A model generated the notes under the pieces. That model had not been told where the DNA came from, made no database searches, and saw only the letters and a list, made by a program, of their open reading frames with translations. DNA of 64,000 nt, from the NCBI GenBank assembly GCA_004335835.1, contig RWJK01001870.1, positions 50,242 through 114,241 on the forward strand, written 5' to 3'. The translations under genes and the position numbers were made by a program. Shown one piece after another: positions 44,425-60,099 of the stretch (positions are counted from its first letter, which is position 1; the number at the start of each line of letters is the position of its first letter). The DNA comes from Scenedesmus sp. ARA3. Its lineage: Eukaryota > Chlorophyta > Chlorophyceae > Sphaeropleales > Scenedesmaceae.

Positions 44425-44820
44425 GTTGAAAGACACCGCTAATGTTGCCGCATACGTGTATCTAAGTCGTCACGAAGTATGTTGCTGTTCAGTTCTTGCC
44501 GCAAGGCTGCACGTCAGACTGCGCGGCAAGAATGTGCAATGCGCCAACTATACCGGTGGCACGGGTGTGTACGATGATGGCTCGGCAAACCGCGGCTTCT
44601 GGAATGAGGAAATATATATGTAGCAACGATGATCACAGCTTTTGAACCCTGTAGTACATCCGTCATGACAGCACTGCAGGTCCAGGGTGCACTGCAAACA
44701 CGTCGTTACCTGGACTATAGTCATCTCGTGCTGCATGCTGACACGAATTGGGCCAACATACATTAGTTCCTGACAGTTTCGTGAGGTGTACATCATATAG
44801 TTCTACGAGCGCAGAGCACG

Positions 44821-45122
44821 ATGGCCACCACTGGCGCCTCATTGGACAGTCAAAAAGGCCCAGAGAGGGCCTTTCAGGTGCGCTAACACTGATGTTTCGC
44901 ACAAACGACAACACTCTCGAGCCTGTGCTGCAGCACATCCTGCCCAGCTGCTGTTTCGGTCAGCAGTGCACCAATGCTTTACCTTATCTCACCTTGTTGC
45001 GTCTGCGCGCCACGCGAGCCTCGCTGCTCATAAACACGGAATACTCCAGTTGAGTCTGATGTGTCTGTGACACGCAGCTGCGTTGCGCTGCCCTAACCAC
45101 GGACATCGACAAGTGCTCTCAT

Positions 45123-45158
<36 letters not shown>

Positions 45159-46804
45159 CTGCCGCGGTCGTCACCCTGCAGGTCACGTCCTCACAGGCAC
45201 TGCAGACAGCTCTGCAGCACCCATTCCTCAGCAGCGATGCAAAGACAGTATGCAGCCTCCTGCAGACCTGCAAGAGCTGGCGGGTAGCGCTGCAGCAGTG
45301 CGCAGCAGGGAACTTGGACATCAGCACAAGCAGCATGAAAGGCCAACAGCAGCTGGCCCTTTTCTGTTGCTGGCTGCAGCAGCAGGGAGGGCTTGTGGCA
45401 TCAATTCACTGTGCAGGCCCAAAAGAAGACGCCGACGAGGATGTGTCTGAGCAGCTGATGGTGCTGGGATTGCAGGCAGCATGTGGGCGCGCAGCCACCA
45501 CAAGCTCAGCAGCAGCAGCAGCAGTCGCCCGCATGCAGCTGCGCAGCCTCAGTACATCAGTCGTCAGAAGTGCTGCACAGCTGCGCGCGCTGCCTGCAGC
45601 AGCGTTGACGCATCTGCACCTGAACATGGAGGACAGTAGCGGCGACCTCACCCTGGACAGCAGCAGCATCGCTGCTGCGCTTGTGCAACTCTGCGGCCTC
45701 CGCAGTCTGATGTTAAACGGACCAGCAGGGTATAAAGGCCTTTCAGCAGTAGGCCAGCTGACGCAGCTCACGTATCTAAACATCGAATGCGTCAGCTGCT
45801 CAGCAGAAGGCAGCTGCGACCTGCATCTGCTGCCGCAGCAGCTGCACGAGTGTGACCTCACATTACTAGTCGAAAGTGGCGGCAGTGCAGCGCGGATGGC
45901 GTTGGGGCACATCACAGCGCTACGGACGCTAAATCTGTGCGTCAATTGCAGCGCGGCAGAAGGCTCATCACTGCCGCCCAGCCTAACAGACCTGCAGGTT
46001 TGGCTGGAGGAAGGCAGCGCCGCTGTCAGCATGCAGCACTTGAACATACCAGCCCTGCAGCAGCTGCAGCAGCTCAGGGCTGGCTACTGCTTGCAGGAGC
46101 CGGAGCTGCTTGAGTCACTGTCTAGTATGAGAATGCTTACGTCTCTGGACATCAGCTACGCTGCCACAGCCGCTGTGCATGCAGCTGCGTTGTGGCAGCA
46201 CGTGCCAGCCCTGCACACCCTGCGCTTGGGAAAGCGCGGGCGTGATGCAACCCTGGACCCCTCACAGAGCTTGCTGCTGCTGCAGGGCCTTGCAGCAGCA
46301 ATCAGCCTGACAGCTTTAGACATTTCCAGACACGTCGTGCACCGCCGCGTGCCGCTGTGTGCGCACTTAGCTGGCTTGACCCGCCTGAAGCATCTGGTGA
46401 TTCATGAGGCACATGTGGCACGGCGCTCAGATGCCCTGCGCCTCACAACCCTCACTAGCTTGGTTGTGCTGGATGTGTGGGATGCTGCGGGTGTGGATGA
46501 TACAGCAGCCTCTGCACTAGCCCTGAGTCTGCGGCTGCTGCAGGGCCTGCGGCTGGACAACTGCGGCCTAACAAGCGCTGCCGCACTGCCTTCGATTGCA
46601 ACCTTGACAGGCCTGACCTGGCTGAGCCTGGCTGTCAGTCCCTACAGTGGCGCTGCCCAGCTGGCGCTGGGGAGGGAGGACTTGCTGCTGCTGGCTCCGC
46701 TGAGGAAGCTGGCAAGGCTGGATTTTGTTGGATTCTTCAGTCCTGATGCTGTGCAGGAGCTGTGGGATGCAGAGCTGAAGCAATGGCGGCAGCAGCAGGC
46801 ATAG
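44821..46804 (+). CDS. Leucine-rich-repeat protein with F-box-like start, 2 exons, 559 aa
   Basis: Proposed exon 1 is 44821..44877 (ATG in GCACGATGG context, MATTGASLDSQKGPERAFQ, GTGCGC donor). Exon 2 begins at 45182 after a (CTG)n tract and CACCCTGCAG, in phase 0, and runs to TAG 46802-46804. Exon 2 opens with an F-box-like segment ('ALQTALQHPFLSSDAKTVCS', 'LLQTCKSWRVALQQ'). Repeats follow: 'ALTHLHLNMEDSSGD', 'LCGLRSLMLNGPAG', 'LTQLTYLNIECVS', 'ITALRTLNLCVNCS', 'LTRLKHLVIHEAH', 'LTSLVVLDVWDAA', 'LLQGLRLDNCGLTS', 'LTGLTWLSLAVSP'. The end is 'LWDAELKQWRQQQA'. Same kind of protein as the genes at 36098-38041 and 60150-62421. The exon 1 choice is an inference; without it the frame upstream of 45182 has no ATG. 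TGTAA at 47135 fits as poly(A) signal. Confidence 0.7.
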
Positions 46805-48194
46805 AATGCATTCGTTTGGTGTTGCAGCACAGCAGGATTGATGCACCCGATGCATGCGGCTGGCGCCTGCAGCAGCTGAGGAACAGGAAGACAATGCTAT
46901 GCATGAGATGAAAGTGGCTGTTGGCGTTACTGCTGCACAAGCAATGTTGTGCTGCTCTGTGAACCTTTGCAAATACTTATTTGGCAGAACGGCTGGCTCG
47001 TGCAAGCTTTGGTGTGTTTGCACTTCTCTGGTCTGGTTGATTCAGTGTCGTTGTTGGGGCGCTTGCCTCCAGCAAAGGTTTAAACGTGCTTGCTGGCTTT
47101 GCTTTGCGGTGCTATGCCTCCACTCTCGATTTGGTGTAATGTCTGTCTTTGCTGGTGCTGTTGTGTACATTTTTAGATTCCTCTGTGTTGATTTGAGGAA
47201 TCAGGAGCTCAGCTACACTGTGTGGCACCGTGCCAGCTTTACTCTCAAGCTGTGCGACAGCACCGACTGGTCGCACCTCACAGTGTGCTTCTTGGTGAAT
47301 TTCTGCAGCTGCAGCGTGCGGTGAAATCACATTGAATGCCCAATGAGCCTGTCATTGGCTCCCTGTCATTGGCTCCCCAATGGGCGAGGTTACTTCCAAA
47401 ATGTGAATGGTGTTGGGGAGTTGGGGAGTATATGTGTAGGCCTGCTGTGTTTTGAGTCGGCCCGAGGGATTGAGTAATGGATTACAGCTGCTGTGACACT
47501 GCTGTGTACACAGCAACATGTTGTCCTTCCAGTGTGTGTGCTGAGTCAGCCCAACGGTTACATGTGAAGCTCACGAGATGACCAAGGGTCTGCAGCATTG
47601 AGACGTGATTGCACTAGAAAGAAATGCCGCATTTTTTACTACAAAAAGCGCCCGCAGGCAGTGTGGTGGTCCATCCAGTGCCATGTTGCTTTCTGCTAGT
47701 ATACTAGGGAACGCTGGCCCAGTGGGTATGCAGCTGCTCGACTCGGATCATCTGTCGTCTTTAAGTAATAACAGCAGCTGTGACGCAAACTTGGCTGGAT
47801 TATCTTCCTGCCAGTCAACAGCGTACTGACTTGGTGCATGTCAGCTGATATGGCCAGCTGACACTGATGTGCAGACCGCTGCCAGCAGTACACCCCTCAG
47901 GACCCACCTGACACACCCGCGACACTGACATGAGAGCAAATGCCAGACATGAAATTTGTTTTCTGCACGCTTCAATGCTCAATGCGCTGTACTAGCTCAG
48001 CTTCTGGTGTTCAGGACTGGTGTTCCGGACAAAGCACACCACCTGCTCCACTGCCTGCTGCCCGAAACCCTGAAGGCCGTTGCAGCACTTTAACAGCTTG
48101 AAGTTACACCATCTGATTATATATTTGTCCTCGCGGCAGTCGGTGTCTCGTTCAGCTGCTTTGCAAGTCCGAGCGTTAGACAAGGCAATTCGCC
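46805..48194. other. Intergenic, with TGTAA and a dispersed 21-base repeat
   Basis: TGTAA lies at 47135-47139, 330 bases after the leucine-rich gene. At 47341-47361 is a 21-base sequence identical to 21944-21964, here followed by a second TGTCATTGGCTCC. No gene is seen. Confidence 0.45.
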
Positions 48195-52245
<4,051 letters not shown>

Positions 52246-52289
52246 CACAGCCAGGACCTGTACAGGCATGTCTGCTGCTGTGGTGTGGC

Positions 52290-52371
52290 AAAAGCAGCAG
52301 CAGCAGCAAGGGAGTTCTGTCTGGAGGCAATGATCCACAGCGGCAGGGATGCGGCAGCAGTTCAGCGGTGA
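52290..52371 (+). repeat. Copy of the lipoyl synthase terminal exon end, stop included
   Basis: GGGAGTTCTGTCTGGAGGC and onward codes EFCLEAMIHSGRDAA-AVQR-stop, mirroring [15 protein letters not shown]...AQR-stop 126 bases upstream. It lies in the 3' untranslated region. Confidence 0.85.
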
Positions 52372-52586
52372 CACTACGAGATGCGCACAGCCATGGCTGC
52401 CGGGCTGGTTTAGTGGCAGAAACAGCAGCACCAATGGCATAGTCATGCCTGCTGCTGCGGAGTGTCAGTACAGCTGCACAGCAACAGTGTTGGCAGGAGC
52501 AGCGATTGGGTTTGGGTGCGATGAGAAAACATTGGACACTGTCAATTTTGCAGCCATGGCCTTGTGTAGCGCTCAAACCATACGTT

Positions 52587-52595
52587 GGCTGTAAT
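52587..52595 (+). terminator. TGTAA polyadenylation signal of lipoyl synthase
   Basis: GGCTGTAATATC lies about 345 bases after the stop, downstream of the duplicated exon end and ahead of the convergent prolidase tail. Confidence 0.4.
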
Positions 52596-52679
52596 ATCAT
52601 TTAAGAATCCCCGCAGTTCTGGCCGTGATTTTGCACCGTCTCGCAGCAGGCGCGACGGATTGTTGCATTGAAGCCCGTA

Positions 52680-53085
52680 CGCCAGCAAACAGCCAGTGTG
52701 CGCCCACCGTGATAGCATCACAGCCTCAAGGTCTTTCATGATGCAAGGCACAACCGTGCGGCTGAGGGATCCACTTTCAGCACCCATGGGCAAATGAAGA
52801 CTCTTCATGTGTGCAGATATGATATCTGCCACACAGGCAGCAAAGGAAGCGCCACAGCCCCTGGCATTTGCAAACTTTGAGAGATGCGGCATCTCTCCTC
52901 AAACCAAAGCAATGCCGGGCACTACCGCCACGCCAGCTATGCTGTGCTGCGTCTGCTCCACCAGCGTGTCCCGCACGCCGCCAAAAGGCCAGTGTGCGCC
53001 TGCCATCACAGCCTCAACCTCTTTCACGGTGCGGGGCACAACCATGAGGCTAAGCAAGCCGCTTTCAGTATCACTGATTAAATGG
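52680..53085 (-). repeat. Two copies of the prolidase terminal exon end beyond the stop
   Basis: The C-terminal part of prolidase ([23 protein letters not shown] and on to the stop) recurs as ESGLLSLMVVPRTVKEVEAVM...GIALV-stop (about 53075-52899). An older copy, SGSLSRTVVPCIMKDLEAVM (about 52790-52690), is also present. Each copy starts within a related GCATTTGCAGA/GTGTGCAGA spacer. Confidence 0.85.
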
Positions 53086-53161
53086 GCATTTGCAGATGTA
53101 CCTGCCACACAGACAACGATGGAAGCGCCACAGCCGCTGGCATATGCAGATGCGTATGCCT

Positions 53162-54966
53162 TTACGCTACAGCAATGCCGGGCACTGCCACAACGCCAGC
53201 TATGCTGTTCTGCGTCTCATCAACCGGCGTGTCCCGCACGCCGCCAAACGGCCAGTGTGCGCCCGCCATCACAGCTTCGATCTCCTTCACGGTGCGGGGC
53301 ACATCTGTCAGGCTGAGCGAGCCGCTTTCAGTGACAACCACGTTGTCTTCGATGCGTACTCCGCCCATAGACATGAAAGGCTGGATGGCTTCCTTCACAA
53401 GGAACTTGCTGTGCACGGGGTCCTGCATAGGCAGCGAGCAGACATGCAGGTTGACGCATGCAAGGTGCTTTGGGCAGGGTGTACGGACATGCAGGTTAGC
53501 ACGTGCAAAGTGCTTTGGAGCAGGGTGTACGGGCCCATGGCCATGAAGGGCTGGATGGCTTCTTTCACGAGGAACTTGCTGTGCACGGGGTCCTGCATAT
53601 GCATGAGGAACAACAAGGACAGCATGTTTAGGTCCTAATTAGGACGTGAAGATAAGGTTTGATGTCTGATGCGCCGACTTGGTTGTGCACCCCTAAAACC
53701 CCTGGCACTAGGGAGTCCGGTGCCTGTGGCGGACACCAGTCTATGAGAGCTGTATGGTCTGTCTGATGTTGCATACACACATGCCATGCAGTGCAGAACA
53801 GCCACAGCAGCAGCTGTCCTGCAAGCACTGCATGCGGTCACAAACATGCCCAGCCGCTGCTTGCCTCACCTCAAATGCTGGCAGCAGCAGCACTGGGTTG
53901 AAGTAGCAGCCTGGCTCCACAGTAATATGATCATGCCTTGGGGCACTGAGCATTGCAGGTTCAGCGAGTACATTAAGAAATCGCCACCCTCACCTCAAAT
54001 GCTGGCAGCAGCAGCACTGGGTTGAAGTAGCAGCCTGGCTCCACAGTGATGATCATGCTAGCAACCGCGCTGAGCATCACAAGTACAACCAGTGATCAAA
54101 CACACGCCACCCTCACCTCAAATGCTGGCAGCAGCAGCACCGGGTTGAAGTAGCAGCCGGGCTCCACAGTGATGATCATGCCAGCCTCCAGCTGCCGCGC
54201 AGTGCGCAGGCTCTTGTAACCGGGCCGCTGCAGCAGCAGACAAGCAGCAGTTGTTTTGTTATGACAGTTACTGTCTGCAGTCACTGCAGCTGCCGTGCAG
54301 TGCGCAGGCTCTTGTAGCCGGGCCGCTGCAGCGGCAGACATGCAGCAATTGCGTTGTTACGGCAATATTGTTTGCAGTCACTGCAGCTGCCTCACAGTGC
54401 GCAGGCTTTTGTAGCCGGGCTGCTGCAGGCAGCAGACATGCAGCAGCAGTGTTGGTTGCGCTGCAAGTCACGCTACCCAGCAGCCAGGCATGCCTGGCAC
54501 GTCTGCGCAGAAGACACCTTTTTTTGTTATCAGTGGGAGCAAAACCCTACTGGCTGGCCATACACAGCAAACAAGCGAACCCCTTTTCGGGTCGTGGCTA
54601 GCACATGCGACACGCTCGCTGCACCGGCTGCACTCAGCAGACGCAAAGCATCATAAGGACCACAGCACACAACCAATCGCGGAAGAGGGGTTGCATAGCT
54701 GCCGGTGCAGTAGCTTGAATCAGTGGCATCGTGTCAAGAATGGCAAATGTTGCCAGCGCAGCAAGCCTACCTGGGTGCGCTCAGGGAAGCCGTCACCGTA
54801 GCCACCCACATCGTGCGTGTCAATGCCGATCAGGTGGCCCAGGCCTGGCAGCAGTGGCAGCAGCAGCAGCGGCGGCGGCAGCAGCGGCAACAGCAGCAGG
54901 CAGCGGCATGCTGAGTGAGTGCGTGTTGATGCCGATGAGGTGGCCCAGGCCTGGCAGCAGCAGCAG

Positions 54967-55004
<38 letters not shown>

Positions 55005-55368
55005 GCAGCAGCAGCAGGCAGCGACATGCTGAGTCAATGTGTGTCGATGCCGATGAGGTGGCCCATGCCTAGCAGCAGGAGCAGCAGCAGCAGGCAGCAG
55101 CAGCAGCAGCAGCAGACAGCACCAGGCTCAGTGAGCGTGTGTTGATGCCAATCAGGTGGCCCAGGCCTGGCAGCAACAGGCAAGACGAAGCAGCAGGCAC
55201 AGCTGCTGTCACTTACACGCAAACTGTTGTCGGTATATGTATCATCCACGACAGCTGTGTCGCGACATATGCGCTACACTGCCAGCTGTGCCATGCTGCG
55301 CTCACCGTGTGGCATGAACAGACCTCCCACCTCCGCTGCGATCATCTCCTCAATGTCACCCTGCAGCA

Positions 55369-55401
<33 letters not shown>

Positions 55402-58400
55402 GCAGCAACAAAACATGTGCAACGCGTAACAGCGCGGATGTGTACAGGTTGAATTTCAGCACGCCCACAGCAGCCAACATTGCATGCTGTGGCACCGCAC
55501 CAGAAGTACTTGTGTTCATACGACACGGAATGGGCGATGTTTTCAGTCAGCGTGGCTGCATCAGCCCCAGCACGATGTACTGCGCGAGGATGTCATGTGT
55601 GGTCTGTATACTGCTCCAACATATGTGTGTTCTGCTACTAGTGGTATACTTGTGCTAAGTTGTGCTCTGCCAATTCACTACATAATTGAGGAACACCCTC
55701 AGCACCACCCCCAGCCCAGCACCCCACCTGCAGCAGACCGCCAGCTGCCAAGCCCCCAATGATCTTCCTGTAGGCCAGCGTGTGCAGATCAGGCCAGGAC
55801 ACTCCTGGTGCCATGGCAGCGATCACGCTGCGGTGCGCGTCCAGCACTGCGTTGTACAGCAGCGCCTGCTGCGGCGTGAACTTGCCGTTGACTGGCCAGC
55901 TGCAGGTGATATCTGCAGCATAATGAGTGCAGCAGAGGGGAGACACAGCAGTGGACGCAATTGAGTATTTGATTTCAGAGCCATGCGTGCGGCAGCTGTC
56001 ATGATGTCTGCAGAAGTCCTGCTGCAGACGAGCGCTGTGAACTTGCCGTTGACTGGCCAGCTGCAGGTGATGTCTGCAGCAGCGCAAGTATAAGTACAGG
56101 AGAGGGCCAACACAGCAGTGGAGGCTGCTGAGTAAGAGGACTCCAGAAACCATGCGAACGGCAGCCATCAACAATGCATGCACAAGTTCTGCTGCAGACA
56201 AGTGGGGTGCACGTGCCATTGACTGGCCAGCTGCAGGTGATGTCTGCAGCGCAATGGTTGTAGCAGCGGGCAAAACACAGCAGTGGAGGCGGCTGAGTAA
56301 GAATACTCCAGCAGCCATGCGTGCAGCAGCCGTAAACAATGTCTGCACGTTGAGCTGCAGACGAGCGGGGTGAACTTGCCGTTCACTGGCCAGCTGCAGG
56401 TGATGTCTGCGGCAGTGCAGCAGGATGGACAAACGGCGGTTAAAAAACATTTGCTTTATATAATGAACATGTAGGCAAACAAATGCCAAACATGGTCAAC
56501 CATCTACAATGACATTTGAAGTATTGAGTCAGAAGTGAATGGAAAAAAACACCTGCTGTGGCTGAGTACACCATATCCAAAGATGTCCATGCAACGCACC
56601 TGACCCGTATCTGTAGTACTCGCAGCCCATGTCGAACAGCACCAGGTCGCCATCCCGCATCTGTGCGTCGTTAGGCGCGCCGCCGTGGCCGTAGTGCAGC
56701 ACGGCACCGTTGGAGCCGGAGGCAGCGATGCAGGTGTAGCCTGCGGCGGCAGCAGCAGCAGCAGATGCAGCAGCGTGGCTCTATACTGCTGTGAGCCTGC
56801 CGGTGCAGCACAGCGCTGTTGGAGCCGGAGGCAGCATGCAGGTGTAACTTGCGGCAGCAGCAGGATGAAATCACATGAATTTGAGGGTCCGCTGGTGCAG
56901 CACTCTGGTGCTGCAGCAAATGCAGAGGCATCAGCTTTGATAGGTAAGCTGCCAGTGGTGTGACGGCCAGAAGCTTGCGAAAGAAGTTCTGCGCTGCCGT
57001 CTTGCAGTTGCCACACCAGCGCTGCTGTATCCCCTGTGCTGCATTGTTGCTTCCACTGCCTGCTCTACTCTTGCTACTGCTGCTGCTGCTGCTGCTGTTA
57101 CTCCAGCTGCTCTGCTTCATGCTTCTCACCCTGGTTCCTGCAGCCTCCCTTGCTGTATGTGAAGTGCCTGAAGATGCTCTCAGCCTGGTACTCCATCATG
57201 CCTGGCTTGCAGCCCTGCAGGCAGCCAGCCCAGACATGCAGCACCTCTGCTCAAATTTCACTGTTACAGCATCAGCATGTAGGTCAACAAAGGGGGCATG
57301 TGAACGAAGCAGAACATACACCACAGGACAGAAGCAGGCTGGTAGGCCAAACAGACAACACACATCCAACTGCCAGCAGGTGGTGGCTGTGTGCCCTCGC
57401 ACCTGCATCATGGCCACGTGCGCGCGTGAGCCCAGGTGGTTGACGTACTTCATGAGCACGATCTCGCCAGGAGTCTTGTGCACACGCGCCTCATTGATTT
57501 CACGGAACAGGGTTGCTGTCTCAAGGGTGAGTTTGTCGCTGCCCTCAAACGATGGCGGCTGCACCTCTGTGCCGCTGCGGCAGCATGCAGAGTGCAGTAC
57601 ACAGCAGCAGCGCACAAGGCAGCAGAATGAGGAGCACTGCTGAGCAAAGCAGTGCTGTGTTGTGGCAGGTGCGGAGGTGAAAGATGTCAAACGCGTCCGC
57701 TCGCAGAAGCGCAGCTGGTGTCTGTGTACCCTGGTGAGCATTTACATGCAAGCACTGCACCAGCAGCATTATAGGTTGCCCTGTAAGCTGACTCACGGAT
57801 CAATGGCACTGCAACAACATGCCACCTTTGTTCTGCCAATCGGTAATTCAGCCTACAGCCCACCTATCTGTGTTTGTGCCAGACAGTAGGTGGATGCAAG
57901 GTGCCCCAGCAGCCGCCAGCACGCCAGCCATGTCATCCACATACACCACCTCATCCACTGCGTATTTGGCCTTGTAGTAATCCGGCCCCTGGATTACGCC
58001 CATCCACACGCCATAGCTGGCAGGCAGGCGTGGCATGAACAGCATGCTGCGGCCCTGCAAATCAAAGCAGGAATATGCAGCAGCAGAGGTGTGAGGCAGT
58101 GATGCAGTTGCAGCAGGCAAGCACGAAAGGCAGAGCTACTGCAACAAGAGCAACAGTGAAACATCTGCTTTCCTGGATTCCGCAGCTCGCACATGTGCTG
58201 TACAGCTTCCACCAGATGTGACCACTACAGTATGCAGCACATGCCCAGCTTTGATGTGGCTGCTGGCGCTGCCCTTCAACAGCCGCGGACTTGCGCTGTG
58301 CATCCCGTGCAGTTGAAGGTACATGCAACTATTATAGCACTGTGTTGCTACGGGCCTGCCTTGCCTCACATTTCTAACATCCAGGGCTCCCCAGAAGCTG

Positions 58401-59361
58401 TCATCATTCACGCCAAACAGGTGGTGAGCCATACAGCTGCAGCAATTGCTACCAGCAGCAGCACTTTTGCTGGGCTTGCTTGCTCACATTTCTAACATCC
58501 AGTGCTCCCCAAAAGCCGTCCTCGTTCACGCCAAACAGGTAGTGCAGATAGGACTCCTGCCTGAACAGCTGCTCGCCGTCAGTGGTGTACACCGGCTGCA
58601 CATCACCGCCCTGCATCCGTATATGTTTGAGATGTGTGTTACTTTAGTTGGTATGTACAGCAGCAATGAGCACAGGCGGTGGGCGCCTGTGGAGTGTCAG
58701 GTATGCGCTGCACAGCAGATGCTGACAGAGTCAGCATGAAGCATGTACTGCTGTATCATACGTGATGAAGCTCAGCTACGTGGCACGCGTGGTACACTGC
58801 GTTACTGCATTGCTGTTGTTTGTTCCGCTGCGGTCTCTTCCTGCTGCTGCTGCTGTTGCTACCACGGCAGTTGCTTCCCATTTCTGCTGCGCTGCTGCTG
58901 GCAGTGACTTTGCCCTCTGCCACATACTATAGCTGTACATGAATAACATGGCAAAGTATCAAAACAAGCCATTCAATTCACCTTGAGCAGAATGATGCCC
59001 CGTTTGTCCACAGGTAAGGCTGCCTGCATGCGCTGCAGCACCCCCTGCTGTATCGGCCCATGGAAGGCCCGCCTGTCTATCCTGCAAGGCACAGCCGTAC
59101 TGCTCAGTAAAACACCCACTGCATTGCTACATGCTGTGTTATTTCCATCAATGTGTGTGACCCTGCCGCTTACTTCAATGTGCCCGGGCCCATGTAAAAG
59201 CAGCACCGGTCCTCTGCCATGCTGCTGTGCTTTGTTGGTGCTGCTGTGGAAGCTGATCTAACGAGGTGAAGAGCTGGATGGCGTTTACACGAATTAAGGA
59301 AACCGTTTGAACGTAGCGCGGAACGAATGAGCATGCGGTGCTGGCACACAGTCGATCGCAT
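53162..59361 (-). CDS. PEPD: Prolidase (Xaa-Pro dipeptidase, M24), organelle-type presequence, 12 exons, 561 aa
   Basis: Exons (minus): 59361..59174, 59081..58982, 58610..58488, 58054..57864, 57574..57403, 57214..57130, 56740..56600, 55912..55728, 55360..55306, 54844..54771, 54227..54117, 53422..53162; all phases agree and sum to 562 codons. The first ~45 residues are Arg/Ser-rich and acid-free, a presequence. The N-terminal half has '[19 protein letters not shown]' and '[16 protein letters not shown]'. The catalytic pita-bread half keeps all five metal ligands: '[19 protein letters not shown]' (two Asp), '[18 protein letters not shown]' (His), 'TVEPGCYF' (Glu), '[14 protein letters not shown]' (Glu). 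The enzyme splits dipeptides ending in Pro, usually with Mn. Organelle location is inferred from the presequence. Introns are swollen by repeated pieces of their neighbouring exons. Confidence 0.93.
53430..53610 (-). repeat. Decoy 5' copy of prolidase exon 12
   Basis: Minus strand CTGCAG at about 53604 then codons [20 protein letters not shown] repeats the start of exon 53422 (…FMSMG) and then runs into GGTGTACGGG intron text. The spacer itself holds two GCATGCAGGTT/GCAAAGTGCTTTG units. Confidence 0.85.
53865..54062 (-). repeat. Two decoy 3' copies of prolidase exon 11 with donors
   Basis: The exon end coding [17 protein letters not shown] and the GTGAGG donor (working copy at 54117) recurs at about 54045-53995 and 53925-53872, each time with similar intron start (GTGGCGTGTG, GTGGCGATTT). 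Confidence 0.9.
54290..54445 (-). repeat. Two decoy 5' copies of prolidase exon 11
   Basis: The exon start coding [12 protein letters not shown] (working copy 54227) recurs near 54330-54285 ([13 protein letters not shown]) and 54425-54385 ([13 protein letters not shown]), each with CTGC-rich acceptor context, then intron text TGACTGCAAAC. Confidence 0.85.
54905..55175 (-). repeat. Three decoy 5' copies of prolidase exon 10
   Basis: The start of exon 54844 (coding [11 protein letters not shown]) recurs at about 54952, 55067 and 55167, each after a CTGCTGCCAG-like acceptor, each turning into ACTCA-CTCAGCATG intron text and a CTG-rich tract before the next copy. Confidence 0.85.
56030..56410 (-). 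repeat. Three decoy 5' copies of prolidase exon 8
   Basis: The start of exon 55912 (coding [13 protein letters not shown]) recurs with acceptors near 56075, 56244 and 56406. Codons after KFT read into shared intron text (minus: AGCGCTCGTCTGCAGCA...). Spacing is about 165 bases. Confidence 0.9.
56790..56855 (-). repeat. Decoy 5' copy of prolidase exon 7
   Basis: Minus GCCGCAAG then TTACACCTGCATGCTGCC repeats the start of exon 56740 ([15 protein letters not shown]), with a short deletion and then divergence into CGGCAGGCTCACAG. Confidence 0.75.
58370..58440 (-). repeat. Decoy 3' copy of prolidase exon 3 with donor
   Basis: Codons [19 protein letters not shown] plus GTGAGG mirror the exon end ([19 protein letters not shown] plus GTGAGC, working donor at 58487). 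Confidence 0.9.
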
Positions 59362-60099
59362 CACCAGGCAGTTGGGCGAAGAAACGAACAACAGATGCTA
59401 GCAGCGCCTGCGCGGTTCGCAGTGTCTGAACGGCTCCAATTGTTGAGTGCATGCACTGCGGCCTACCGGGAGCACTACGTGGTAACAAACCCTAGACTGC
59501 TGACATGGCCAACACATCAGCACACACCTGGCAGAGGAAGAAGAAGAACACACAGTAACCTGGCACACATAGCCAAGCAGTGGAGCGGCAGCAGCTTCTG
59601 CGGAGATGACTTTCACGAAAATCAGCTCTGGTAGGTATCAACCCAACGGGCATGCATAACGGTTCAATGTGTTCGACTTGCAGGCCATGCGGCAGCAGGC
59701 TGCCTGCAGGTGATCAAGATGCACAACTGTAGGTGGCAGTGCTGCGCCAAAGCACACCATATTGTTACATGATGGGAGCAGCTGCGCAAAGCGCACTCAC
59801 AGAAATGAGAGAGGACAGAGTTCCCAACGTACAAGCCACGTGGTGCACCCTTATCACGAGGAGGCTAGCAGTGCTAGCCGTGCAGCTTGCAGTGCTAGCC
59901 GTGCAGCTTGCAGGCATCCCTGGCTGATTCAGCCAGTAAACAGGCTGACTCAGGCAGCCTGCGCAGCTGGAAGCACAAGCGCGTCCAAGGAGAGCATGAA
60001 GCACAAGGCACTGGTGCACAGCACGCAGCAGGTCCATTATAACAGTGGTGTCGCCTCGCCCACAAAAGCGTTGCAGCTGCAGCCACCAGCAGCTAGCCG

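Noticed and set aside
45083..45181. Leader with a Leu run as a signal peptide of the leucine-rich protein
   Set aside because: The frame starts at a TTG, not an ATG, and the Leu run is a CTG tract ending in CCCTGCAG, a typical intron end in this window.
57640..57735. Extra prolidase exon reading [18 protein letters not shown]
   Set aside because: It has an acceptor-like CACCAG but no donor, and joining exon 57864 directly to 57574 gives the conserved NTDSGTEV-type sequence in the right phase.
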